Shown: positions 24,516 to 35,540 of the stretch, in pieces
How the letters are laid out: each line of letters opens with the position of its first letter
Position numbering within the stretch: the stretch's first letter is position 1
NCBI GenBank assembly: GCA_947579605.1
Contig: OX388307.1
Span: 10,455,237-10,519,236 of the forward strand
DNA from: Athripsodes cinereus
Taxonomy: Eukaryota; Arthropoda; Insecta; Trichoptera; Leptoceridae
Length of the DNA stretch: 64,000 nt
Direction: 5' to 3'
Made by a program: the position numbers and the translations under genes
Notes under the pieces: generated by a model
What the model was told of the DNA's origin: nothing
The model's input: the letters and a program-made list of their open reading frames with translations, nothing else
The model's database searches: none

Positions 24516-24832
24516 AGATAGATAGTTTATTGTTATGTTTTCTTGGGGATAATATTATGCATGCTACAAGTCCCCATAAGTATAGTTATTGATTTTTTTG
24601 CATTTAGATAATCGCCTTGCTTCGACAATGCAAAGTATTCTATAGGTATAAGTGAGTAAATGTATGTTAATTTGGAGATACATTATCTATCATGTGTAAA
24701 GCGCCTTGACCGATGTTCGAGTGATTATTAGATTATTAATACCCTCGGTGACATTTCGTGGATTATCTTGATGTTTCCATCAAATTTAGCAAATGAACTA
24801 AAATACCTAAATCATAAATTTAAATTCCATCT

Positions 24833-24880
24833 ATACCCTCACGGCGTCTATCACAAGTTGGGTAGCCACCAGACAAATCA
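24833..24880 (-). repeat. (TAG)n-tailed repeat, 3' end fragment
   Basis: TACCCTCACGGCGTCTATC, ACAAGTTGGGTAGCCACCAG is the inverted terminal block of the family. Confidence 0.5.
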
Positions 24881-25951
24881 AATAAACATACTCCTTGAAA
24901 ATGTCATCGAGATATGTTCTATTCCATGATAGTAAGTATTTTTTATTGATCTGCGGACATGTATATAGGTATTGTATACTGTGTAAGTACTACAATATGG
25001 AGGTTCTTTTCAATAACGAACACTGATTTTATATTAACACAAATATATATATTCAATAATAAATCCTACTTATAATGTCGAACACAACTTAGTCAATCAC
25101 GCAGCCTAACAGTGCAAGTCAAGGTCGTATCTATAATGAGCGTCGTTCCCTATAGGAAGCTAACCTATATAGACAATTGAGTATTGCTACTCACTCATTA
25201 TCCCTTGTTTAACCTGTAAACAAGTCCAAAGTACAACTTAAAGGTGCAGTGTACAAAGTCCATACACTACAATAGGTATTATAGAAAATAACATACTTTT
25301 AGTATTACATTATTCTATATTGTTTTTAGATATAATGCATCCCAGTGACATTGAGATTAGAACACACACTATGTACGTAACAGTACACACTATCTGTACT
25401 TCTGCATTATATCAAATGAATGCATTAAAATATAGGTCTTTACCTACCCACGTACATTACGTAGTAGTATGACTGATCTAGTAGGTGTCATCTCTACTAA
25501 GAAACATATATACTTAATACAGTATTAGATATTATATCTGACATAACACTGCAAGTGAGATCACTTATTGTACCTATGTGTACCTATACACACCTAGTGC
25601 CAATCATCAACGCATTGCAACTCAGAGACAATACACGTATCTTCTATTAGTATTTGAATCTGTTCGTTAAGATATGTGGATAGATGAGTTTATAACCTTC
25701 TGGTAAACATGCCCTTTACCAAAAGCAATAGAAAAACAAATGCTCTTTATGAAAACTTGTATCAATTGTATATTATAATTATCTAGTTTTTTTCTAGGGT
25801 AGATGAAAGCTGCTGACATCGTTTATTTTTTCAAATTTAAGGAATACTTTTACCACTTTTCTTCCTTCGATATCCTTGTCGCATCTTTGATAATTCTATT
25901 TTTTGATAATACTATTGTATAAACTTTACTTTTTAATTTATTCATTCTTTA
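24881..25951. other. Intergenic DNA, nothing recognised
   Basis: No gene or bounded element was seen. Confidence 0.5.
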
Positions 25952-26082
25952 CCATACATTAGTGATGTAACGAATATTCGCATTCGCATTCGCATTCGCG
26001 AATATTCGCATATTTCAAAGTATTCGTATTCGCAAAAAAATATGCGAATGTTTTGCGAATATTATTTTAGTAATAAAGTATC

Positions 26083-29000
26083 TGGTCTGTTCCGTGTTGG
26101 CCACATTTGTTGTATTGTTTCCTGTGTTCGTTTGCTTGATGATGTTATTATTATTAGGAGAAATATGCATTTGTGGAGATTTAATTTATATGTTTGTTTT
26201 ATTTTTATATTATGTTATAAATTATTTATTATTATTATATTATAGTTTTATATTATGCAATTATTTTGTAAATATATTACGCACTTTTACTTTTTTATTA
26301 TTTTGTAACTTAGGTTAAGATAACTTGTTTATTTGATTACTTTTTTTTTTTTTTTTGTATATGTTTGCTTCTCTCGTATAAAGGTACATCGAAGGAGTTT
26401 AGTCAAAAGATTTCACACGGAGGTTTTGGCGGTTTGGTGGTTTGGCCGGCCAGCCCTTCAGGCTGCCCACTATGGCGCCTCCGGTGTGGACAAGATTTGT
26501 TAAGTGTAGAATTTCGGATAAATGGAAGTCCCCAGACTTCTGCGGTATCCGGGTGGACGGTGGGTCCTTCAATGTATGTATATGTTTGTTTTAAGTATTA
26601 CAACTGCTATGAGTATAGGGCCCTACAATAATTTTATATTCTATTTAAGGAATATTTATATCATACTACAAGGTGAACCACACTAAAGTATTCTCTCAGA
26701 ATTTTCGGGGCTTGAAGACTAAGATCGAGGAGTTTAGAGCAAACTTATTTGCAAATAGTTATGATATAATTGTTCTGACGGAAGCTTGGCTAAATTGTGG
26801 CATATTTGACAGCGAACTTTTTCAAAACGAATATACAGTTTACCGCAAGGATAGGGATTTCATGTTGAGTGGTAAAAGGGATGGAGGTGGGGTCTTAATT
26901 GCTAATAATTGAGAAGCATACACCTACATATGAAGAGGGTGTCACCTAATAATTTTCCCAAATGGTTCTCTAATAGAATTCTGTTATTGTTTAAGAGAAG
27001 TCTAAGGCTTGGCGTAAGTTGAAGATGAACCGTAATGATTCTGACTACAATTTATTTTTTCAACTAAGAGCTCAGTTGAAGTTGTCGCAGAATCACGATT
27101 ATAGGTCTTTTATTAATAACACTGAGAAGTCACTTAAGGGCAATGTCAAGTCTTTCTTTTCATTCGTGAATTCCCTTAAAGAATCTAGAGGCTATCCAAG
27201 GGTAATGGGTGACGGTGACCAGACTTCGAGCGATCCAGAGGGAATTGCAAACTTGTTTTCGACGTTTTTTGGTTCTGTATTTTCACTGAATAATTTGCAT
27301 GATTCTAATACTAAAGAATTGGAAAATATTTTAACTAACTCATGTTTATCCATGGTTAATATCTTGAAATTTGATATTCATAAACGTTTATTAGGTATAG
27401 ATGAGACAAAAGGAGTTGGCCCTGATGGTCTAGCACCAATATATTAAAGAGATGTGTAAGTCATTTAACCAAATCATTGTATCTGACATTTATTAGAACA
27501 CCTTGCTGCAGGAGGCAATCTAGACTATGGGACATGGAAAACCCTAAATCGACTGAGATCTGGTGTAGGAAACTGCCGCGACAATAGAGAACGATTGGGC
27601 TTCCTACAGGACGAATCCGGAGCGTGTGACTGTGGTGCAGCACAGACTATGCCACACTTGTTGGAGTGTCCATTGTGCCCTGTCACTTGCACTATGGAGG
27701 ATATTTTTGACGCATATCCACCTGCTGCGCGTTTTGCGCAGTACTGGAAATCAGTTTGATGGGTTTTTTCTCTGGGTTTCGACACGATAAATAAATTAGG
27801 AGTTTACAAGAAGGATGCTTTCCATGCAAATGGAAGATGGCTAGTATTATTCCTTTGCATAAATCTGGCAGCAAATCGGACGTTCGTAACTACAGACCAA
27901 TTTTAATTCTATCACCTATTTCAAAAATATTTGAGGGTATGGTTCGTGAACAAATTACTTTTTTCCTGAAGCCGTATCTTCTTGTAGAGCAGCATGGATT
28001 CATGAGTGGAAGATCGACAGTAACAAATCAGATTTTTTTTTCTCAGCTATGGACAATCGTATACAGTTGGATGCCATTTATATCGGCTTTCAAAAGGCAT
28101 TTGATAAAGTAGAACATCGACTTTTTTCAACTAAGGTGGATTGACTCATATATTTCTGATAGATTGATGACAGTTAAACTTAACGGTTACTCATCTGGCA
28201 GTGTCAGTGTTACATCTGGTGTCCCTCAGGGGTCTTCTTTGGGTCCTTTACTTTTCACGATATTCATAAACAACATAAAAAAGTGCTTTGACCACTCAGA
28301 GCTTCTATTATTTGCGGACGATTTAAAAATATACTGTCAAATTCAATTATTGTTTGACTATGAAATGCTTAACGAGGACTTGGAAAGACTACACGAGTAC
28401 TGTAAAAGAAATAACTTGCACTTGAATCTGGAGAAGTGTAATCTGATCTCTTTTACCAAAAATAGAAACAAAATTCGATAAATTTACAATATCCATAATC
28501 ATGATTTAAAAGAAGTAAATAAGATTAGAGATTTAGGTGTGGTGTTTGACTCTGAGCCTCACTTTGATGATCACGTGAACAAAATTATCGAAGAGAGCAA
28601 TAAAATACTGGGATTTATTCTGAGATCTACAAAGTCATTTAGGTTATATGAATCGTATTTGTACTTGTACTTATCGTTGTTTCGCTCCAAGCTGGAGGAC
28701 TGTTCCTCTGTATGGAATCCACATTTAAAAAAATATGTCGATCAAGTTGAGAGAACTCAGTCTAAATTCATTCGTTTGGTTAGGAAGAGATTGCATTATC
28801 CTGTATTTATTAAAGATTTGCCTAAATTGGAATTGTGAAGAGTTTTGCTGGATGCATGCAACCTGAGAAAAATAATTATGCTTGTCCGAATACGATGTGC
28901 CTAATATTTTAGATAGGATTAACTTTAGAATGCTTCCTTTAACAAGATCTTGTTTTCCGTTCTACATTAAAAAAAAAACAAAAACGATTGCAGACTCAAG

Positions 29001-29484
29001 AAACCCTGTTTATAGAATTTTAAAGTGCCAATTACGTCAGGTTTGTGAGAAAGGAGAGTTGAGGGTAGAATAAGATGAAATAAATATAAAAAAAATGTAT
29101 ATGTTTGATAAAATGTGAAGTGTTTGGGATAGTATTAATTTTAAGACTGTTTTTTAAATTTTTAAATTTTTGATTTTTCTTTTTTAAGAGTTTTTTTGTA
29201 TTGTTATTGCATACATTAGTGAAGTGTGAATGTGTTTGTGCGAATGAATGTATTAGGTATGTGTGCGAAATTGGGTGAGCAGCGATTTGTAATAGGAATG
29301 GGTGATTGGATGTATTGTGAATTAATACCTATATTATGTGTAAGATTTTCTATAATTGTTTTGTGTGTTATTGCTGAAGTATGCACTGTTTCGATGTAAG
29401 ACTATTGGAATGTTTTTGTCGCTAACATGTTTATATTTATATGTCTTTCATCTGTTGTGTACCATGTAAATGAAGAAACAAATC
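26083..29484 (+). mobile_element. Jockey-like LINE, about 3.1 kb, decayed, inserted into a hAT-like MITE
   Basis: Bounded by the break in the MITE. 26083-26670 is a leader. 26673-26911 encodes the endonuclease start (FSQNFRGLKTK, IVLTEAWL), after which most of the endonuclease is deleted. 26960-27493 holds the linker (SKAWRKLKMN, SFFSFVNSLKESRG) and first RT block (GVGPDGLAP). 27800-28480 holds PLHKSGSKSDVRNYRPI, SGVPQGSSLGPLLFTIFIN and the catalytic FADD. 28500-29073 is the C-terminal region (SSVWNPHLKKYVDQVERTQS). RT motif A reads YIGFQKAFDKV where YxDF is expected, so a catalytic Asp is replaced. There are several frameshifts, including one in an 8-T run near 28033. It is dead as found and carries a further insertion at 27497-27794. 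Confidence 0.9.
27497..27794 (+). mobile_element. 3' end of a second LINE, nested inside the jockey-like LINE
   Basis: 298 bp flanked by a perfect 5-bp duplication ATTAG (27492-27496, 27795-27799). Its frame reads TLNRLRSGVGNCRDNRERLG, then CDCGAAQTMPHLLECPLC and ends FAQYWKSV with TGA at about 27760. This is the zinc-knuckle-like CxC..H..C C-terminus of a LINE ORF2. The 3' end is GACACGATAAATAA. Removing it and one ATTAG reconnects the outer LINE frame across the join. Confidence 0.88.
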
Positions 29485-29773
29485 AGTAATTCGGTGAAAG
29501 TACCGGATACTTACCCGGTACATTGTGGAAAAAGGTACTGCAAGAAAATATTCTTTAAGAAAACCGAGGAGTTTTGGAATATTTCAAATTCCTATACCAT
29601 TTTCAAGTCAATATTCGCATTCGCATTCGCGAATGTCTGCATGAAATATTCGCATTCGCATTCGCATTCGCGAATATCCAAAATCAGACATTCGTTACAT
29701 CACTACCATACATTGATCATAATACATGCAGTTGTATGGAAAAATGTATTCAAATTAGATATTAAAAATATAT

Positions 29774-29822
29774 AGAGGGCGAGTTTATCACAAAGGCGCG
29801 ATTTCTTCCAACTAACCCAAAT
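29774..29822 (-). mobile_element. SINE family 3 tail fragment
   Basis: GAGGGCGAGTTTATCACAAA, GGCGCGATTTCTTCCAACTA is the inverted SINE-3 tail block. Confidence 0.55.
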
Positions 29823-29891
29823 AACATCAATATATCACATACATATTACCTACATGCATGCAATCCTAAAAATGTGATATTTTGGTTCAGT

Positions 29892-30068
29892 AGGCCTAGT
29901 CAAAACACATTCAAGCGTTACGTTTTCGTTTCGTTTTCGTTCAAACGCGGAAGACGTTGCAAGAACGCGTCTATTTCCGTAGCCACTTGTGTATTTTAGC
30001 TACGAAAATTGACGCGTTCTCGCAACCTCGTCTTGTTTGAACGATAACGAAACGAATTGACTAGGCCC
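29892..30068. mobile_element. Small MITE, TIR GGCCTAGTCAA
   Basis: About 177 bp. Ends TAGGCCTAGTCAA and TTGACTAGGCCCA are inverted; inside lie CGTTTTCGTTCAAACG and GTTTGAACGATAACGAAACG, and AACGCGTC and GACGCGTT, in opposite orientation. A target duplication was not resolved. Confidence 0.65.
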
Positions 30069-30073
30069 ACAGA

Positions 30074-30160
30074 AGTCCTTCATGACTGATAATGTCCTTA
30101 TAAGACGAAAGACGCATCTCTCAATAAAGAACATATAGTAGAAAAAAACATTTGTTTATA
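30074..30160 (-). repeat. Dispersed repeat with GACGAAAGACG motif (copy 3)
   Basis: AATGTCCTTATAAGACGAAA, GACGCATCTCTCAATAAAG is the inverted block of the copy at 2317-2470. Confidence 0.5.
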
Positions 30161-30382
30161 ATGGAATTAACTATATATTGTGTTTCATTTTAAAAATTAT
30201 TACCTAAACACCGACAAACTGAATATATTTTTTTCCGAGTTTACTGTGTCGTAGTTTTGGAATAAAAATAAACAAAAGTAAAGATATGTGTTTATGAAGT
30301 GCACCGCCAACATATATGCAGATTCTCATATTGTGGTGAGGTCGAGGTGAACTGGTACCTACATACTTCTTTTGATTTAATA

Positions 30383-30727
30383 AAATGTTCATTTTATTTT
30401 TGTTATTGTGAACACAAAAATCACAAGTGAACTTTGCTTTAAGCAAATGTTCATTTTATTTTTGTTATTGTGAACACAAAAAATCACTAGTGAATTTTGC
30501 TTTAAGCAAATGTTCATTTTATTTTTGTTATTGTGAACACAAAAATCACTAGTGAACTTTGCTTTAAGCAAATGTTCATTTTATTTTTGTTATTGTGAAC
30601 ACAAAAATCACTAGTGAACTTTGCTTTAAGCAAATGTTCATTTTATTTTTGTTATTGTGAACACAAAAAATCACTAGTGAACTTTGCTTTAAGCAAATGT
30701 TCATTTTATTTTTGTTATTGTGAACAC
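30383..30727 (+). repeat. Minisatellite, 62/63-bp unit, about 5.5 copies
   Basis: Units start AAATGTTCATTTTATTTTTG at 30383, 30445, 30508, 30570, 30632 and 30695 (steps 62, 63, 62, 62, 63). Units are almost identical, differing mainly in an A5/A6 run and CACAAG/CACTAG. Each unit holds TCACTAGTGA and GCTTTAAGC palindromes. The minus-strand open frames across the array are artefacts of the repeat. Confidence 0.95.
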
Positions 30728-31104
30728 GCAAATTTCATTTTATGAAGGACACATATTATGCGAATATTATAATATAGGTATCTACATATTTAATTCCGAC
30801 AACCCGGATTATGTTTAATTGGTATGATTACGTATATTTTTTTAACTTTAATTTTTGAGTGAATATTGTACCCCATTCTTTTATACTAGAAACGTTATTA
30901 AAAAAATAATAACAGTAAAACTTTATTAACAGAATAGGCAAAAACAATTATCAAATTAAAAAAAGTTTGTTCTTTATGTTGTTAGTTAATTTATTGGTTA
31001 TTGCATTTCAATTATGAAGATCCTCACTGTAAATTTTCCAATGTTCCATGAAGGTATCGGGTATTTGTAAAACATTATGCATTCAACAATTAACATCTAT
31101 ACGA

Positions 31105-31210
31105 TTCCGCGATAAGGTATGCCATCCATTCTGAATGTCTTATTTTTAATTGAGAAAGGTAATACTGCGTGTTTATTATTTACAGTTAGTTCGCTGGCTG
31201 GTTATTGTAT
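31105..31210 (+). repeat. (TAG)n-tailed dispersed repeat, decayed fragment
   Basis: GCCATCCATTCTGAATGTCT and TTCGCTGGCTGGTTATTG correspond to the middle of the family. Confidence 0.45.
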
Positions 31211-33288
31211 ATAAAATTCATTTTCACTTAATTGAATAATATGTTGAATGCGTTTATAAGAAAATACTTGTAAATGAATAATAGCTTGTAGTACTTAATA
31301 TATTTAACTAGGTTATGGCCAAAGAAAGAGTTTCACAGTATTTTTTAAATTTAGTTTTTGATGAGATACGATGAAATCTTAAACATTTAATTTAATGAAT
31401 GGAGATAAAAAAGTCTTGTCTTTCTACTCAGTTGAAATCGTGTTTGAATGACAACAGTGGTTAGTGAAAATATCTATTTGATGATTTTGAAATGATTTGA
31501 CTAATACTGACACGCAGTAACAGTACACAAATTTATAATTATTAATTTATTTTTCCTTGTTTGAGGTACATAGTTCAATCATAATTCACCGTTTATTGAA
31601 ACATTTAAAATGTAATTATTACCTTCGAACTTATTTACCTTCGAATTTAATACGGCATTACGTAACAACACGGAAAAAAGTTTTAAGTAACCAAAAGAGT
31701 TTTTAGTAAGGAAAATTGTTTAAATACAAAAAAAATTGCTTATTTTTCACATTAATGACTAAATGCTCGAACGCTTTTGTCAAGCTTGCTTAACATAATC
31801 AAGAGAATAATGTAAATGTACAATCCCTCGAACAAGCAAATATTTTTATTTCCAGAATTAATTCTTGTGAAATGTTTTGTTGAAACTGGCAACAGGTAAA
31901 TGCCATAAATGTTTAGTAATAATAATGTACTTTTTCTCAAGAATTAATTATGTTTCGGTATCCCGAAATCAGCTGATGACTTTTGTAAGTCTTCCACTGT
32001 GATAACATTTAGAGATTGTTGCAGTACCTATACCTACATCAAACTAATATAATATAAAAGTTGTGTAGGTATGTATTAATATCTACTCTCAAATCATAAT
32101 ATATGGTAAGAAACGTGATGGTAGTCTTGTTTTATCAATGACTTGATTCTCTTCGGTTACTCATATAATATTTAGCACGCTTACAGCAACTCATGTTTCA
32201 CGTACTGCATTGATGTGTTTATTGTATTCACAAAACTATATTATATAGGTATCTAAATAATTTATATGTAATGTACCTACTTAAATGGTACGCACTCTAC
32301 AAATATTTCTAGTATTTGCGATACGGGAGCTCTACAACGGTACTTATTAGCAAGAAAGCAATAATGTGTTTTCCGTCTTCAAAGATCCCGGCAGCCAGAT
32401 ATACCCTTTAAAAGGGTATATACGAGTATTTCTATTTAGTACTGAGTTTTCGCATCTCAACGATATGCAGAATTTTCGGGTTATAGGGGTAGAATTATCC
32501 TGATTTACTCAAAATCATTATTGACTATGATGGTTTTCACTTTTACCCTGAAGAAAGAAGAGGCGTGAGGAAGCGCGGGTGAGTAATGAGCGCCCAACGA
32601 TTTATTTAACATATTTTTATAAAATTATTTTTTCTCCACCGCGCTTTATCCATATACAAATTTGGTAAAAATTACTCGTTTTTTTAACAAAATGTAGATA
32701 GTCGTCTAAAAATATTATATTAAAAAATACAACATGATATTATAAATGCCACCAATAATTGGCCAGACCACTTAGTAAAATTTACAACTTACATTGTATC
32801 GTTAGTTAGACTGTTGGAAATAAACGTCCATTGAAGAAACACAAATAACCTGGTAGTTAAACTAACACCTTAGGATCTTATACATAGGTTACTAGGAATG
32901 TTTGAAGTTTCTTAATTATATAATATGTATATAAATACAGAGTTTGAAATAGTACTATGTACTTCTAGGAGTCACTAGACCGGTATAAGTGGGCGTACTA
33001 ATATTATTATTTTGTTCATAGTGTGGTCCATTTGTACGACTGTATTATTAATAGAATTTATTATATTGGTAGTAGGAAGAAAATATAAGATAATATAATA
33101 TATATACTTACACTGAGAATGAGTTTAAACACATGACCAGTAAGATTTTAGTTTGTAACTTATGTTTAAAAATATTCTGAACCAGGTAGTTAGTTGCTTC
33201 GTAAGTCAAGTGGTTTTATCATTATAATGCAAGTAAAAGATGAATATTACTCGTATAATGAAAATTAAGTTATTATTGAAATATATTT
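31211..33288. other. AT-rich intergenic DNA, nothing recognised
   Basis: No supported gene, RNA or bounded repeat was seen. Confidence 0.5.
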
Positions 33289-33465
33289 GAGTTCGTCGGT
33301 AGCCTGGGGGTAGAGTCTCGGCCTCCAGAACAAGGGGTCCGTGGTTCGATCCCACAGGTGCCGGCAAACTCCCCTTTCACGGCACAAGCTTTTAGCTTAG
33401 TGTGAAAGGTCTAAAAGGTTGTATTTGGGTTTATAACAAACCCAGATATATCTTTTTTTTTTTAA
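33289..33465 (+). mobile_element. tRNA-derived SINE, family 2 (copy 1)
   Basis: Head GTAGCCTGGGGGTAGAGTC (A-box-like) and GTGGTTCGATCCCAC (B box), then body CAAACTCCCCTTTCACGGC, AAGCTTTTAGCTTAGTGTG and GGTTTATAACAAACCC. The second copy is at 50026-50190. Confidence 0.8.
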
Positions 33466-33559
33466 AAAAATAAAAAATAACACAAATATGATGATGGTAA
33501 TTAATTCATGTTTTATTAATGTTGCCCATAAATAAAATTATGGTTTATAAATGCATCAT

Positions 33560-33665
33560 GAGTTTATTGGAAGACACCGCATTCTAGCGATAAACTCGCC
33601 CTCTGTACATTGAATTCTTTAACTGTCATTTTTATAATAGGTGAAGAATAAAATAAACAAATAGA
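33560..33665 (+). mobile_element. SINE family 3 tail (headless copy)
   Basis: GGAAGACACCGCATTCTAGC, GATAAACTCGCCCTCTGTAC, ending GAAGAATAAAATAAAC. Confidence 0.6.
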
Positions 33666-33710
33666 TTTTCTGCGTAATTTATGAAAGTTTTCTATGATAT
33701 ATGTGGTTAG

Positions 33711-33842
33711 ATGGAAGAAATCACTATAAAGTGATAATCTCGCCACTGCATAATATCATGATATTCTTTTTTATGTAAACTGCTTTGTTGATTTTGTTAT
33801 GTGTGTGATGATGTGCAAGAAGAATAAAATAAATAAATATAT
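33711..33842 (+). mobile_element. SINE family 3 tail (headless copy)
   Basis: GGAAGAAATCACTATAAAG, TGATAATCTCGCC, ending AGAATAAAATAAATAAATA. It lies only 46 bp after the previous copy. Confidence 0.55.
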
Positions 33843-34091
33843 AGGTATAATACTTAATTTTCGAGTGAATCATTTTAATCGTTGTGTTTACTAGGGAGTT
33901 GGAAATAGAAAATAAGGAATTTTACTAAACGATCTACCAAATTAGCTTTCGTGCATAACAATCGTGACAAAATATGAAAAATTTCGACAGTATGGATTAC
34001 CTCTCGAAACTTTTCGATAATTTATTGCAACAATAGGAAGGATATGAAAACATATTTTTAGAGGTTATCTTCATTATTAAATTGGCCACAC

Positions 34092-34176
34092 AACAAAGAC
34101 TAACAAAATATTCCTGGGAATATTTTGTTAGTCTTTGTTACAAAATATTCCTGGGAATATTTTGTTAGTCTTTGTT
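34092..34176. repeat. Perfect 48-bp palindrome plus tandem half-copy
   Basis: Two 23-bp arms (start AACAAAGACTAACAAAAT, end ATTTTGTTAGTCTTTGTT) flank a TG centre at 34115-34116. Then ACAAAATATTCC TG GGAATATTTTG and the right arm are repeated at 34140-34176. It could extrude a cruciform. Confidence 0.95.
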
Positions 34177-35078
34177 ACAATGTGTTGAAGTGCTACAGAA
34201 AACCTATTAATTAAGTTGTCGTTTATTAAATTTAATTTATTGTTTTTAATTGTTATAATACAAGTTGTGTTTTTATTGTATTTCTCATAGTATCTATTTA
34301 GAAACAATAACGAAGTGTTATAATTATGTAAATATATGTCTAACATAATGTAACAACAGGTGAGAAAGATTTATGTGACTAACTATAAACATATTTATAG
34401 TTTGTTATCTCTATCTTCATGCAAATAGCTTTTAAATAATGAAAATACCCAGCTAGATAACTTTTACTGCGCCGTTTTTTGAGACATATTACATCATTTT
34501 ACAAGGACGTGTAAGTAAGTTAAGTGTACTTTTTAATCATATAATCAAACTATATTTTATGTCATAATCACAAACTATATTATTACGTGTACCGGAAAAG
34601 TGCATCGATTACTAATTAATCATAACATTATTATGCGTTATATCCTTTTTCCATACTTTTTATGAGTAATCCATTATAAATATAGGTACTCGTATCTATG
34701 TGTAATGACTAGTGAGTACTAGAAAAATACATTTTGCATACTTCATTTATTAAATGCTTGAATCATTTCACATACTTCATTCATTAATGCTGCCTATTGA
34801 GCATTGGAATATTTCTATTTATTTTTCATTCAAATTTTACCAGCTTTACTGCTGAAAAAATCAACTTTTAACCAACTTTAAAAGCAAATTAAAAACTGCA
34901 CTTTTTTCGGCGCCTTTGAGCTGGTCTAAGTAATGTGAAACGGCGCCAAAATCAAATCATCTATCATACTCATCAAAAGATTTCCGAGTTTATTATAGAT
35001 TTCAGATACCTAATCAAATTCAAAAACAATAATTATATAACTGTGGACACGGCTGCGCCCTTAATATACATTAAGGAT
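34177..35078. other. AT-rich intergenic DNA, nothing recognised
   Basis: No supported gene or bounded repeat was seen. Confidence 0.5.
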
Positions 35079-35086
35079 GCCCAATC

Positions 35087-35532
35087 CAGTGGCGTAGTTA
35101 GGGGGGGGGGGCAGGGGGGGACATAATGTCCCCGGGCGCCACATTAGGGGGCGCCAAAATGAGTATTAAAACTATTTTTTAATTTTATTTTGATGTAAGT
35201 TAATGTATCCCAAATACGTTTGAAAGATTAAATTTAGGAGCTCCACAAATATCTTCATTTCAAACCAGTTGGCAAACACGATTTTGACGCCCCCATTGAG
35301 CATTAAGGGGCGCCATTCTACTCATAAACAAAATGACACATCCACAATGCAGGATTGCTGATGGCGTTTTTTTTTTAACAAAGATCAGTTCGGGTCCAAA
35401 TATTATTCTTCATAATGCTTCATGCTTCGAAAATAAACCATATAAACCGTAAAATTCCAAAAATTTCTTGGGGACTCCGAGAAGGGGCGCACACTTTGTC
35501 CCCGGGCGCAGATGACCCTAGCTACGCCACTG
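35087..35532. mobile_element. hAT-like non-autonomous element, TIR CAGTGGCGTAG
   Basis: 446 bp. Left end CAGTGGCGTAGTTAGGG and right end CCCTAGCTACGCCACTG are inverted repeats, flanked by a perfect 8-bp duplication GCCCAATC (35079-35086, 35533-35540). GTCCCCGGGCGCC blocks sit inside both ends in inverted arrangement, and a G-run follows the left TIR. There is no ORF. The CAGTGGCGTAGCTAG terminus is a widespread hAT-type end in animals. Confidence 0.93.
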
Positions 35533-35540
35533 GCCCAATC

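Larger units (their letters stand above)
25960..29705. mobile_element. hAT-like MITE interrupted by a LINE
   Basis: Both ends carry a perfect 16-bp inverted repeat (TAGTGATGTAACGAAT at 25960-25975, ATTCGTTACATCACTA at 29690-29705). They are flanked by a perfect 8-bp duplication CCATACAT (25952-25959, 29706-29713). The MITE proper is 25960-26082 plus about 29485-29705, about 345 bp. These halves align end to end with the reverse complement of the intact copy at 12351-12711. ATTCGC hexamers are repeated near both ends. Confidence 0.92.

Noticed and set aside
29470..29775. Open frames with His-Ser-His repeats
   Set aside because: They come from the ATTCGC hexamer repeats at the end of the hAT-like MITE.
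30204..30571. Minus-strand open frames over the minisatellite
   Set aside because: They follow the 62/63-bp repeat and change frame between units; no gene features.
30383..30727. CRISPR-like array
   Set aside because: Units are directly adjacent with no unique spacers, and the genome is eukaryotic; it is a minisatellite.
33293..33365. Apparent tRNA gene (GGTTCGATCC box)
   Set aside because: The sequence is repeated with its downstream body at 50026; it is a SINE head, not a stand-alone tRNA.
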